A stretch of DNA of 41,565 nucleotides from Succinimonas amylolytica DSM 2873 (GCF_000378405.1 NZ_KB899636.1:1902930-1944494), one strand, 5' to 3'; counted from the first letter of the stretch, positions 26,263 to 35,414 are shown. A program made the numbers and translations. The notes: a model not told the origin generated them from the letters alone.

Positions 26263-27687
26263 ATGGACATTGATTCTCTCTCGCTCGTTTCCTCATTCTA
26301 CGGAACTGAAAATCCTCATGATGTCATGGGCTTCACTGATGCCGGAATAATGGAGCGCCGTATGTTCCGCCATCATGTGGCCGAGCTTCTGCAGATTATT
26401 AGTGCCCGGCCTCATGCCAGAATGGTTATGGAGCTTTCCCGGTACTATCTCATGCGGGTGTCGCTGCAGGTTGCCATGTTTGTCACCGATCGCATTGTCC
26501 TGGTGGGTGATAATGTGTCGGATCCCTGTCTTAAGCAGTATCTCAATGATGACGATATTCTGATTACCGATGTTTTCCGGGGGTTTTCGTGCAATGTTAT
26601 CGATCTCTTTACCACACTGACGTTCATATCCGATCCGGATCAGGATGAGAGGATTCTTGCCCGGGGGCGTATTCCTGACACCTCCCGGATAACCATTACG
26701 CTTTTCGGCGGAGATACCGGGGTTTCTGTAAGGGAATATACAGCGCCGCTGTCACTGATGGAAAGTCAGTGCCGGAATCAGATTCACGGACTTCCCGAGA
26801 TTTCCGAGGCGCGTGCCGTTGTTTCCACCTTTATTCCGTCCAGCGGCTTCGGATTTTCTCACGGGCTTGTCATGAGCATGCTTCTGGATATTCCGATGTT
26901 TGACCGCCGCCTTATCAACGGGGCCCAGATAGCGCTTCTGGGGCTTTCCGATTATGCTCTTATAACCTCCGTGTCCTTTCTTGAAAGTCTGGAGAAGGAT
27001 GATGTCATTGCAGGATGCCGGCTGGTTCTTGTAAACGGATTTTTCGAGAAGATGATGGACTATATCGCCGTAAGCTCGGTTACGGACTGTCCTGTAGTTG
27101 AAAGTCTGGGGACCCTGACGCACGGGGTCATTGCCCTGAGACGCCTGGCCAACGGCAAATCATTTCATTTTGTCAATTCTGTAAGATACCAGCTGGATGA
27201 GGACGGCGTGCTTACGTGCAATTCCTGCTTTGATCAGGAGAACTGCTGCTATCCTACTGAATACACGGCGCAGGTGACCGGAAGGGACTTTCTTATCACC
27301 GGCCGCCGCAAGAGACTGGTTGCAGTCCGGGGCAAGGATTACAATCTGGATGACATGGAGCAGTGTCTGGAGCGGGCCGGATTCGGAAGCCGGGTGGCGG
27401 TTTTTGAATTTTCCCGCTGGAAGGAAAAGGAGAAGTACATCGTCATTGCGGTGGAATCGGAGGAGCTCTGCATGCTTTCCGGCAGTGACGATATAGAGAG
27501 CCGGGGACTGGCTGCTGATTATGTTAACGAGATCCGGAATGAGCTGATTATTGGAGGTTATCCCGGGGAATTGTTGCCGCGCAAGGTCAGATTTGTCAGA
27601 AAAATAAGTTATAATGAATTTGGAAGACCTGATTACGAGAGGCTGAAAAAGGTGTTTAGCCAGATCAGTCCTGATAAACAAAGATAA
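26263..27687 (+). CDS. Divergent AMP-ligase (ANL superfamily, ApeH-like)
   Basis: This 474-residue protein resembles the acyl/aryl-activating ligases of aryl-polyene clusters, which load acyl groups on carrier proteins through acyl-adenylates. The order of motifs can be followed. A P-loop position reads LFGGDTGVSVREYT (147-160) instead of SGSTGxPK. A5 reads SLGTLTHGVIALRR instead of a GSTETG-type motif. A hinge motif TGRRKRLVAVRGKDYNLDDM lies at 346-365. The last motif VRKISYNEFGRPDY has Arg455 where the catalytic Lys is expected. Several key residues are thus changed, so adenylation is doubtful. A good AGGA precedes the start. The next gene, a hotdog protein, begins six bases after its stop. 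Confidence 0.65.
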   Translation: MDIDSLSLVSSFYGTENPHDVMGFTDAGIMERRMFRHHVAELLQIISARPHARMVMELSRYYLMRVSLQVAMFVTDRIVLVGDNVSDPCLKQYLNDDDILITDVFRGFSCNVIDLFTTLTFISDPDQDERILARGRIPDTSRITITLFGGDTGVSVREYTAPLSLMESQCRNQIHGLPEISEARAVVSTFIPSSGFGFSHGLVMSMLLDIPMFDRRLINGAQIALLGLSDYALITSVSFLESLEKDDVIAGCRLVLVNGFFEKMMDYIAVSSVTDCPVVESLGTLTHGVIALRRLANGKSFHFVNSVRYQLDEDGVLTCNSCFDQENCCYPTEYTAQVTGRDFLITGRRKRLVAVRGKDYNLDDMEQCLERAGFGSRVAVFEFSRWKEKEKYIVIAVESEELCMLSGSDDIESRGLAADYVNEIRNELIIGGYPGELLPRKVRFVRKISYNEFGRPDYERLKKVFSQISPDKQR

Positions 27688-27693
27688 TATGCC

Positions 27694-28047
27694 ATGAAAA
27701 AATTTCCAGATATTCTGAAGACTGTAAAAAGCTCCCGGGAATTGAAGCTGATTTTAAATGTTGGGAAGGATCTTGCGTGGTTTGAGGGGCATTTTCCGGA
27801 AATGGCCATTCTTCCGGGAATGGTGGCTGTGTTCTGGACGGAGGAGTATCTGAGAATTTATTTTGCTCCGAATGCTGCCATAAAGTCGGTGGACAACGTC
27901 AGATTCATGCACCCGATTTTTCCGGATACGGTGGTGGAGCTGGATATCAGCCTTTCCCCGGAGAACAAGACGCTGCAATTCAAATTCTGCGATCCGGACA
28001 GTCCGGATATCTGGATTTATTCCTCCGGAGTGCTCCGGGTGGTATGA
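27694..28047 (+). CDS. ApeI-like hotdog dehydratase
   Basis: This 117-residue single hotdog protein carries DLAWFEGHFPEMAILPGMV (27-44), the motif of FabZ-like and ApeI-type thioester dehydratases with catalytic His33. Relatives act on beta-hydroxyacyl-ACP during aryl-polyene or fatty-acid chain building. The helix after the motif (AVFWTEEYLRIYF) lacks the acidic residue in its most usual FabZ context, so activity is likely but not certain. It lies between the AMP-ligase-like gene and an MMPL exporter, the order seen in aryl-polyene clusters. Confidence 0.8.
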   Translation: MKKFPDILKTVKSSRELKLILNVGKDLAWFEGHFPEMAILPGMVAVFWTEEYLRIYFAPNAAIKSVDNVRFMHPIFPDTVVELDISLSPENKTLQFKFCDPDSPDIWIYSSGVLRVV

Positions 28048-28117
28048 CGAATCCCGGAACGTTTTTCGGGCAGCCCGGAGTATCGCCGGCACTTAATTCC
28101 ATGATTGTCGCATTTGT

Positions 28118-30409
28118 ATGAAAAAGATTCAGAATTATTTTTCGTTTTTTTTCCTCATTGTTCTGCTGATTCTCTGTTTTCTGGTCTGCCGCTCCTATGC
28201 GGAACGCACTCAGCCTCTGACCATTGATTTTACCACTGCAGATCTTATGAAATACTCTGATCACTCCAGTGGAACCGAATTTTCCGGTACCGAGCTCCGG
28301 ATCTGGCTTTTTGCCGAGGAGCGTCCGGATCTCGGGGAGGCTTTCCGGAAGCTGGATCAGGATATTCATGGCATTCCGGGCATGATCTGGCTTACCGGAA
28401 GTGACCGGCAGCAGGGGTTTATTGCAGCTCTGAAAAAGCTTAACTACTACCGGAGTGTGGCCGGAAATACCGAGAAGGGGTTTTCTGAAAGGCTTAAGGA
28501 GCTTCAGGCATCGGGGATTGGCACTGAGGAAATGAACCGGATTATGGCGGAAGACCCGCTGCTTCTGGATTACGCCTTTCCGGTGTCTTCATTCTTTCTG
28601 AATCCCGAAGGACGTCTGATTTTTAAATCGAATCATTCCAGCCTTTGCGATGCGGATCTGTGTACTCTTTATTACGGCGAGCTTTCCCAGACCTCTGATC
28701 TGGAGGCGGTGGAGCACACCGCTCAGGAGCTAAAGCGCGTCAAATCAGAATACGAAAAGGCCGGCGGTCATATCACTGTGTTCAATCCGGTGCAGAAGAG
28801 ACATGATTTTTTCCGGGTGGCCGAGAAAACTCTGCTTTATGCCTTTCTGGCAGTACTGGCCGCTTCGGGAGCGGCGCTGTTCTTTCTGTACCGCAGCGTC
28901 CGTCCCTTTGCGGAAATGCTGCTGGTGCTGGCGTTTTCATACGGTATTTCCATTATGGCAGTCTGGGGATTCCTGGGGCATCTGCACGTGATGACTCTGT
29001 TTTTCAGTCTGGCATTCTGGATCCCCGGCATTGATATTTATCTTAATTTCAACAATGCCCGGGAATCAGGACGCCTCAGACGGAATCATATTGCCGGAGT
29101 TTGGGTCAGTATGCTGGTCACCGTTGTCATTTATGGTGCCATGGCTCAGATCGGCTTCAGGATTTTCTCCGAACTGGCGGTGATTGCGCTGTTTTTTATT
29201 TCCCTTTTCTGCATTCTTTACGGAGGACTGGTCTTCCTGCCTCCGGTGGCATATCGCGGCCGCTATGGCTTTTATCGCCGTATTAGGGGGATCCGGCGCT
29301 TTGTCTCCGTCAGGGTGCTTGCCATGCTGCTCGTTTTCGGCATTGCCGCAGTTTCCCTGTACGGCCTTACTACGGCGGCTGACGGCATTATCTTCAACTA
29401 TGCCAGGGAAGGCGCCGCAGACAAGATGGCCCGGATCGCCAGCGGTGGCCGGGATCTGACTGTCTATTCGGTTACTGCGGGTTCGGATGAAATTCTGGAC
29501 AGCAGGCTGAGCAGACTCCGGGAGTGGCTGGACCGGGAGCTTCTCGAAAAGAGAATCGGATACTATATTCTTCCCTTTGACATGGTGATTTCCGAAAACG
29601 TGGCCCGGCTCAACATGGAGAGAAACCGGGAGCTTTATGTGAAAACTGATTCCCTGCGGGAACAGGCCGGTCTTGCGGGAACGCTTCCTGAAATTCCGGA
29701 GGAGGAGTTCAGGTCTCTTATTTCCGCATTTGCGGCAGATCCGGCACTCAGGCTGTTTTTTCCGGAATCGCCCGGCAGCAAAAAGGCCTCCCTGGTGGTT
29801 TTCCGTGAAAAGCCGGGGTTCTACAATTCTCTCCGGAACGAGTTTGCCTGGGTTGAGTCTGACGATCAGGTTTCCAGCTACGTGCGCGGCATTGCGCCCC
29901 AGAGTGCGGACATTATTATCCTTATCTCCCTGGTCTTTGCGGTGATGGCGGCCGTTATCTATGCGGTGAAGGGCGTCTCGTCGTTCATCGGCATGACACT
30001 CCCCGTTTTTGCGGGACTGGGATTTTCCGCTCTGGTCATGACGTTTTTCAGTTCCGGACTTTCGCTGTTTTCCATACTGATAATCCTGCTGGTGTCCGGT
30101 ATTACCTTTGATTTTGCAGTTTTCTCCAGAAGAGCCGGCCGGCACCGGGATCGCCGGGCGGGGATTACCTTCATAGTTTCGGTGCTGATAAGCGAGAGCA
30201 TGTTTGCATTATTTCTTTGTTCCGGGGTGCCGGTGTTCCGGATGACCGGGGCAGTGATGGTTTCCGGGATTACCGCCGGGGCGGTCACTGCGCTGCTGTT
30301 AAACATGTTTATTCTGTTTTCGGGAAGAGGAAGGCTCAGATCCGTGTCTGCAGGAAAAAAGGCTCCTGAACCGAAGGATCTTCCACCGGAAGCCGGCAGT
30401 CCCGCATGA
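28118..30409 (+). CDS. MMPL/RND-type lipid exporter
   Basis: This 763-residue protein has a helix near 8-25, a periplasmic loop of about 200 residues, five or six helices around 230-400, a second periplasmic loop (about 420-590) and a final bundle of helices to about 745. This two-fold layout is that of MMPL exporters, including the predicted exporters of aryl-polyene clusters, which move lipid-like products across the inner membrane. The C-terminal tail is charged and Pro-rich. No proton-relay Asp pair could be assigned by eye. The start ATG at 28118 has no strong ribosome binding site and lies 70 bases after the hotdog gene. Confidence 0.8.
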   Translation: MKKIQNYFSFFFLIVLLILCFLVCRSYAERTQPLTIDFTTADLMKYSDHSSGTEFSGTELRIWLFAEERPDLGEAFRKLDQDIHGIPGMIWLTGSDRQQGFIAALKKLNYYRSVAGNTEKGFSERLKELQASGIGTEEMNRIMAEDPLLLDYAFPVSSFFLNPEGRLIFKSNHSSLCDADLCTLYYGELSQTSDLEAVEHTAQELKRVKSEYEKAGGHITVFNPVQKRHDFFRVAEKTLLYAFLAVLAASGAALFFLYRSVRPFAEMLLVLAFSYGISIMAVWGFLGHLHVMTLFFSLAFWIPGIDIYLNFNNARESGRLRRNHIAGVWVSMLVTVVIYGAMAQIGFRIFSELAVIALFFISLFCILYGGLVFLPPVAYRGRYGFYRRIRGIRRFVSVRVLAMLLVFGIAAVSLYGLTTAADGIIFNYAREGAADKMARIASGGRDLTVYSVTAGSDEILDSRLSRLREWLDRELLEKRIGYYILPFDMVISENVARLNMERNRELYVKTDSLREQAGLAGTLPEIPEEEFRSLISAFAADPALRLFFPESPGSKKASLVVFREKPGFYNSLRNEFAWVESDDQVSSYVRGIAPQSADIIILISLVFAVMAAVIYAVKGVSSFIGMTLPVFAGLGFSALVMTFFSSGLSLFSILIILLVSGITFDFAVFSRRAGRHRDRRAGITFIVSVLISESMFALFLCSGVPVFRMTGAVMVSGITAGAVTALLLNMFILFSGRGRLRSVSAGKKAPEPKDLPPEAGSPA

Positions 30410-30601
30410 TTTCCGGGGCTGTTTTCCGGTTCTCAGGCGCCAGATTTTCCGGTGCGGAATTCAAAAATCCCGGTGTAAAATTGCGGACTTGAAAAAATAC
30501 GTGTAATATTGAAGTCATAAGGTCTCCGCCAGGCCGTTGTTTATGTCGCGCCGTTAAGAATCCCTGATGTCTGCGGCTTTCGTTCGAAATTGCGGGGGGG
30601 T

Positions 30602-31096
30602 ATGAAAAAGTTTGTATTTCCAATGTCCGTTGAGGACTGCATTATTAATAGAACTCCCAATTTGCTTCTTGATACCGTTGACAATGTCACCTCCGATATG
30701 GTCGTCTGCAGAATGACCGTGGGATCCCGGGACAGCGTGGCCTATACTGAGGAGAAGGAGCTTCCGGTGATGGCGCTTCTGGAGGTAATGGCGCAGACCA
30801 TGAGTGTCTGGAGTACCCTTAACCAGTCGTCACGCACCGATCATAAAATCAGGTTCGGGATCCTGGTGGACATTTCCCGCATGATAGTCACCAGGAACAG
30901 TCACCTTCCCCGGGGCATGTCGCTGGTTATTACCGCTCATCTGGATCGTCAGGAACGCGGCTATGTGCGTTTTTACTGCGAGGTCAAGGATGAACTGGAG
31001 AACGAGATTATCGCTACGGCCCGCATGACCGGTCTTGTTCCCAGTGATACGCAGATTCACGATTTTGTAAAGCATACGGAGCTGAACCGTCTCTGA
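30602..31096 (+). CDS. ApeP-like hotdog dehydratase
   Basis: This 164-residue protein follows the pattern of FabA-like/ApeP dehydratases: the region NRTPNLLLDTV, then ELPVMALLEVMAQTMSVW with the helix Glu, then FGILVDISRMIV and LPRGMSLVITAHL. The His of the usual PHxxPML motif is replaced by Arg. In aryl-polyene synthesis ApeP works with ApeI on the growing polyene. A run of seven G lies two bases before the ATG at 30602, close but usable. It follows the exporter by 192 bases on the same strand. Confidence 0.75.
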   Translation: MKKFVFPMSVEDCIINRTPNLLLDTVDNVTSDMVVCRMTVGSRDSVAYTEEKELPVMALLEVMAQTMSVWSTLNQSSRTDHKIRFGILVDISRMIVTRNSHLPRGMSLVITAHLDRQERGYVRFYCEVKDELENEIIATARMTGLVPSDTQIHDFVKHTELNRL

Positions 31097-31244
31097 CCTG
31101 CCGCATTTCCTGCCAGAACCGGTGTTTTACGGACAGGCAAAAGGAACGCAGGAAAACGGGACGGCGGGTTTTCTTTTTTCTTTTTGTGCAAATTATTTTG
31201 ATTTGCGGTTTGGTGCCGCAGATCTGGATAAAGAGTTTAATAAA

Positions 31245-32426
31245 ATGACTACCAAAAACAACAAGTCCCCGGATCAGGAAGAACCCAAGGACGAAAAAAT
31301 AGCAGCCCGGGATAAAGCTCCGGGGAGAACCGCAGAAACGGATCGGAACAAGGCTGTAAAAGTCTCGGGGAAACGCGGTACTGGCACTTCCGGACGAGTG
31401 AAACACCGGACTTTAAAGTCCGCAAATAATGGTACTCCCGATATCATGGAGCTGGTCAGGGAGCTCAGCTTATCTGAAAACAAGCGCACGAATGATGAAA
31501 TAGCTTTTATAAATGAAGGAATTCAGGCCTACAACAGCCGTGATTACCAGAAGGCTCTGGAGATCTTTTTGCGGTCCTGTGATCAGCATGATTACCGCAG
31601 CTGCTATTACATCGGTACGATGGCGCTTGCCGGAAAAGGAATGAAAAAGGATTCCCGGAAAGCCCTGAAATATCTGGTTCAGGGAGCAAAATCCGGCTGT
31701 CTGTGGTCATTTTTTCAGCTGGGAGAGATGTACCGTGCCGGTGACGGCGTGCCCCAGGATACCGACAAGGCCAACAGATTTATGCTGGATCTGGCGGACC
31801 GGATCTTCTGGGAGGAGGGGGCGGTTCTTCTGAGTGATCCCTATCCGGAGATTATGTTTACGGCCGGAGAGATCGCCGGTCAGGGGCTGATCAGCGGAAC
31901 GGAAAAGGATCCGGATCGGGCTCTGGATTACCTTCTCAAAGGGCGGGATTTTCTGATGCAGCGGTTTTATTTCGGCACTGATGAAATTGACCCGCAGGAT
32001 ATTGATCTCATGGACAGCATTGTGCTGGAGCAGTATCGGAACATCGGTTTTGATACAGAAAACTTCGGTATTTTTGATCTCCTGCAGCTTTTTGTGGATT
32101 TTCCTGTTGCAGTGACCTTTGTGTATAAGGGACGGCTGCAAAAGGTGTCGTTCATCCCCTCGGCGTCCGGAGGCTCGGTGGTTCTGAACGGTACCGCATA
32201 TGAAGACGTTTTTGATTTTTTTCAGCGTGCCCGGCTTCCGGACGGTGCCTATGTCACCCGTGCCTGCCGGGAGCTTTATCTTTTTGAGATTCTTTCTCTG
32301 ACTCCCGAAAACCGGCAGCTTCTGACCGGAGGCCGTCCCTGCGTGTATCCGGATCTGGAAAGAGAGTACGAAGAGGAATGCGACACTTTTGAAAGACTGG
32401 TAGCGGAGCAGGCAGCTGGAGGCTGA
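31245..32426 (+). CDS. Sel1-like repeat protein, cytoplasmic
   Basis: This 393-residue protein has a charged, disordered N-terminus (about 1-60, rich in Lys, Asp and Pro) and no signal peptide. TPR/Sel1 units follow from about 80 to 230, with AYNSRDYQKALEIFLRSC, IGTMALAGKGMKKDSRKAL and LGEMYRAGDGVPQDTDKA. The last 150 residues belong to no family I recognise. Sel1 repeats usually bind partner proteins. The ATG at 31245 has AAGAG in place; an upstream extension of the frame reads like non-coding sequence. It is the last gene before a terminator and could be co-transcribed with the hotdog and exporter genes. Confidence 0.75.
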   Translation: MTTKNNKSPDQEEPKDEKIAARDKAPGRTAETDRNKAVKVSGKRGTGTSGRVKHRTLKSANNGTPDIMELVRELSLSENKRTNDEIAFINEGIQAYNSRDYQKALEIFLRSCDQHDYRSCYYIGTMALAGKGMKKDSRKALKYLVQGAKSGCLWSFFQLGEMYRAGDGVPQDTDKANRFMLDLADRIFWEEGAVLLSDPYPEIMFTAGEIAGQGLISGTEKDPDRALDYLLKGRDFLMQRFYFGTDEIDPQDIDLMDSIVLEQYRNIGFDTENFGIFDLLQLFVDFPVAVTFVYKGRLQKVSFIPSASGGSVVLNGTAYEDVFDFFQRARLPDGAYVTRACRELYLFEILSLTPENRQLLTGGRPCVYPDLEREYEEECDTFERLVAEQAAGG

Positions 32427-32465
32427 GCCCCGGGGAAAGCAGCAGCTAAAAATTAAAAAATGCAC

Positions 32466-32498
32466 TGCCGGAATGCGAAAATTGTTCCGGCATTTTTT
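32466..32498. terminator. Bidirectional terminator
   Basis: TGCCGGAA (32466-32473) and TTCCGGCA (32485-32492) form a perfect stem. Five T follow on the plus strand. On the minus strand the stem is followed by GTGCATTTTTTAATTT. It separates two converging genes. Confidence 0.85.
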
Positions 32499-32531
32499 AG
32501 CCTTCACTACATCAGCGCAGTGCCAGACGGA

Positions 32532-33803
32532 TTAGCTCTGTGCCAGATAGTCGTAAAGATTTTTAAGTCTTTTCAGGCATTCCGGGTTCTGGCGGTTCTT
32601 TTCAGCAAGGTCGTTGAGTCTGAGAATGAAATCGTCTCTTTTCCCGGCGATGCGTTCCCGAACAAGTTCACCGTAAAGCTGTGCATACTGCTGATCCAGG
32701 AGCTCCGGAGCAGTGGTGTAGAGATAGTCCAGCGCAAGATGTCTTAGCTCTCCGGAGAGCCCGGGGAGCAGACTCAGGAGGCGGCCAGGCTCGGTAGAAC
32801 CTGCCGCTATTCTGCAGTACCCGGGATGTTCCGTCAGCACATCCAGAGCATTAAGTCCCTCAGTGCTGCCACAGCTCCGGATCTCTGTCAGAGCTTCCTC
32901 GGAGGGAATTGCCGCCAGGCAGGCCTCCTCCCGGAATTCCTCCTGATTCATAAGTCCGGTAAGGAGGGCGCTGTTCTCCCTGATGCCTGCTGATGCTATG
33001 CCATACTGATCCAGCACGTTTCGGGAAACGGTGCCAGCCGGAGAAATCAGAATATCACCACGGTCATATAGTTTTACAAAACCGTCGCCTCTGTTTTCGG
33101 GATCTGCCGGGGATCTGGAAAGATCCCACACCAGAATGCTGCCGTCACTGGCGGAAAGAAGCGGCGTGAACATCATAAAGCTGTTTTCCCCCAGGGCTGC
33201 CAGTATCTTTGCGGAGGCAAACGGCACAACTGCTCCAGGGAGGGACAGCAGAGATGCTTTCAGAAAATAATCCAGCAGCCGGGATTCCCGCTGATTCAGA
33301 AGGCCCAGGAGGCCGCGGGCACCGGAGAGCTGGGTTTCCGGGCGGCCGGTGATTCCCTCATAGGCTTTTTTTAGATTCCGGGAGGCTGACTCTGGCCAGA
33401 TTCCCTTGTAAAGGGCGGCGGCCCGCACCAGACTTCTGGCGGAAACGCACTTTTTATTCCGGATGAGATCCGGGAGCAGCAGTCTGAGAAACAGCTTTTT
33501 GAGAGCCGTAAGAAAACGGAAGGAGGTAAGTACTATGATGTCCGCTCCGGGATCTTCGAAGATGGCTCTGACCTTTTCCCTGAGTTCCGGAAGCGGTTCG
33601 GCATTGTTCAGCATTGCCACCGGATCCTGCGGCAGTGCTGCGGAGTATTCCGGGGCCGGAAAAACTCCCGCCCGGGGAGGAATAATCACTAGCCCCCTGT
33701 TTCCGGGAGCTCCGGCAGGGGGACTGTCCGGGGCTGACAGGGCATATTCCAGGGCCAGCGGCTCGTAATTTTCGTTAAGAGGCAGTAGGTGCAGAAACAG
33801 CAT
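32532..33803 (-). CDS. Exonuclease I (SbcB)-like protein without DEDDh residues
   Basis: This 423-residue protein can be followed against E. coli exonuclease I (SbcB) over most of its length. The N-terminal part has LPELREKVRAIFEDPGADII and LTSFRFLTALKKL where SbcB has its second exonuclease motif. The middle has RESRLLDYFLKAS (SbcB RLFDYL). Further on are DQYGIASAGIRENSALL (SbcB DRLGINRQHCLDNL) and a C-terminal helical region ending LKRLKNLYDYLAQS. The DEDDh residues are gone. The first motif reads FLHLLPLNENY (SbcB FLFHDYETFG). The second lacks its Asp. The HDAMAD position reads LSGARG. The fold is probably kept and the nuclease lost. The ATG at 33803 has AGGTG upstream. It forms a two-gene unit with a DUF4250 gene. 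Confidence 0.7.
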   Translation of the reverse strand: MLFLHLLPLNENYEPLALEYALSAPDSPPAGAPGNRGLVIIPPRAGVFPAPEYSAALPQDPVAMLNNAEPLPELREKVRAIFEDPGADIIVLTSFRFLTALKKLFLRLLLPDLIRNKKCVSARSLVRAAALYKGIWPESASRNLKKAYEGITGRPETQLSGARGLLGLLNQRESRLLDYFLKASLLSLPGAVVPFASAKILAALGENSFMMFTPLLSASDGSILVWDLSRSPADPENRGDGFVKLYDRGDILISPAGTVSRNVLDQYGIASAGIRENSALLTGLMNQEEFREEACLAAIPSEEALTEIRSCGSTEGLNALDVLTEHPGYCRIAAGSTEPGRLLSLLPGLSGELRHLALDYLYTTAPELLDQQYAQLYGELVRERIAGKRDDFILRLNDLAEKNRQNPECLKRLKNLYDYLAQS

Positions 33804-33848
33804 TGACAATCACCTGGATATCTGAACGGCTGGAAATGACCGGGATTT

Positions 33849-34037
33849 TCAGCGGAACTGGTTGGCTTCCGGAGAATAGGAAAATCCGGCCCGGGCAAGA
33901 ATTTCCTGGAGCTTTTCCATGTCAATATCATGGATTTTGCAGAATTCTTCAAGATCGATATTCTGGTCTCTGAGCTCCATGTTAACTCCGGAATACAGGA
34001 TGAAGGGATCCATATGTTCGTAATTGTCGAATATCAT
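33849..34037 (-). CDS. DUF4250 small protein
   Basis: This 62-residue protein matches the DUF4250 pattern: MDPFILYSGVNMELRDQN, a helix with LEEFCKIHDIDMEKLQEIL, and the end GFSYSPEANQF. The family's function is unknown; the middle resembles a small helix-turn-helix. The start is taken at 34037, with AAGG about 12 bases upstream. A second in-frame ATG eight codons later is possible and would match the family length better. The gene ends 45 bases before the ExoI-like start on the same strand. Confidence 0.8.
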   Translation of the reverse strand: MIFDNYEHMDPFILYSGVNMELRDQNIDLEEFCKIHDIDMEKLQEILARAGFSYSPEANQFR

Positions 34038-34151
34038 AAACTATAAAAACCTTACTGTTAAAACACCGGGTTCGGAGGGTTCCGGAACCGGGCTCTATGT
34101 GGTGCGGACACGGAGGAATTTGGAGGCGGAATACCGGCGGGAGCATCACAT

Positions 34152-34180
34152 AAAAACGGAGACTGGAATAACCAGTCCCC
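34152..34180 (-). terminator. Rho-independent terminator of purT
   Basis: On the minus strand GGGGACTGG pairs with CCAGTCTCC (one G-T pair) around a TTATT loop, followed by GTTTTTATG. It lies about 50 bases after the purT stop. Confidence 0.8.
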
Positions 34181-34229
34181 GGTGATTTTCAGAAAAAAAA
34201 GCCCCTTTGTCAGGATGTCCGGCTGTCCG

Positions 34230-35414
34230 CTAGCTGCCGTAATCGATGCGGATGGCTCCGGCAACCTTCTTGCCGTCGGCTACTGCCTGCTCTGTAGTTT
34301 CGCCCCGGGTCAGAACTACGCCCAGCCGCCGGTGTCCATGGATTTCCGGTTTCCCGAACAGTCTTACCTGGGAGGACGGGCACAGTCTCATGGCTTCCGG
34401 AACATTGTCGAAGGCGATGTTGGCGGAATCTCCGTCTCCGAGGAGCGCCACCGAGGCTGCGGGGCCGGAGGTCAGGATCTGGCCCACCGGGAGTCCCAGC
34501 AGGGCCCTTACATGAAGGGCGAATTCGCTGAGATTCTGAGAGATCATGGTTACCATGCCGGTGTCGTGAGGACGTGGCGAAACTTCGCTGAACAGCACCT
34601 CGTCGCCCCTGATGAACATTTCAACTCCGTAGATGCCGTAGCCGTCCAGAGCGTCCACAATTTCCTTGGCATAGTACTGAGCCTTGACCAGCAGAGCTTC
34701 CGGCATTTTCTGGGGCTGCCAGCTTTCCTGATAGTCGCCGTTTTCCTGGCGGTGTCCGATGGGTGGACAGAAATGAAAGCCGTCTACGGCATGCACGGTC
34801 AGCAGGGTGATTTCGTAGTCGAACTTCAGGAATTCCTCAATGATTACCTTCTGCTTGTGTCCCCGGCCTTCATCATGGGCTACCTGCCAGGCCTTTTCGA
34901 TATCGGCGCTGTCCTTGATGACGGACTGGCCTTTTCCGGATGAGCTCATAACGGGCTTCACCACGCAGGGGATGCCGATTTTTTCAACTCCGGCTCTGAA
35001 TTCTTCCAGGGTTTCCGCAAAAACATACCGGGATGTGGGGATGCGGAGCTTTTCGGAAGCCAGGGTGCGGATCCCTTCACGATCCATGGTGGTTCTGGCG
35101 GCAAAGCTGCTGGGAACCACTTTTATACCCTGCTCCTCGAATTCCCTGAGCCTGTCAGTGGCAATAGCCTCGATTTCCGGAATGATGTAGTGCGGCTTTT
35201 CCTCGGTGATGACCTTTGCCAGCTCGTCTCCGTTCTGCATGTCGATTACATGCGAGCGGTGAGCCACCTGCATGGCAGGGGCGTTGGCATAGCGATCAAC
35301 ACCGATAACCTCCACGCCCAGTCTCTGAAGCTCAATGCAGATTTCCTTGCCCAGTTCCCCGCAGCCCAGAAGCAGTGCCCGGGTGGCATGGGGAGTATAA
35401 GGAGTTCCCAGCAT
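34230..35414 (-). CDS. purT: Formate-dependent phosphoribosylglycinamide formyltransferase
   Basis: PurT uses ATP and formate to formylate GAR in purine synthesis, an alternative to the folate-dependent PurN. This 394-residue ATP-grasp enzyme has [20 protein letters not shown] near the start (GAR-binding fold), the ATP-grasp blocks [15 protein letters not shown] and [17 protein letters not shown], the metal-binding [22 protein letters not shown] and a C-terminal GRRLGV-like segment (GHRRLGVVL). Length and all motifs are standard. AAGGA precedes the start, and a good promoter lies about 60 bases upstream. It is monocistronic. Formate use fits an anaerobe. Confidence 0.97.
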   Translation of the reverse strand: MLGTPYTPHATRALLLGCGELGKEICIELQRLGVEVIGVDRYANAPAMQVAHRSHVIDMQNGDELAKVITEEKPHYIIPEIEAIATDRLREFEEQGIKVVPSSFAARTTMDREGIRTLASEKLRIPTSRYVFAETLEEFRAGVEKIGIPCVVKPVMSSSGKGQSVIKDSADIEKAWQVAHDEGRGHKQKVIIEEFLKFDYEITLLTVHAVDGFHFCPPIGHRQENGDYQESWQPQKMPEALLVKAQYYAKEIVDALDGYGIYGVEMFIRGDEVLFSEVSPRPHDTGMVTMISQNLSEFALHVRALLGLPVGQILTSGPAASVALLGDGDSANIAFDNVPEAMRLCPSSQVRLFGKPEIHGHRRLGVVLTRGETTEQAVADGKKVAGAIRIDYGS

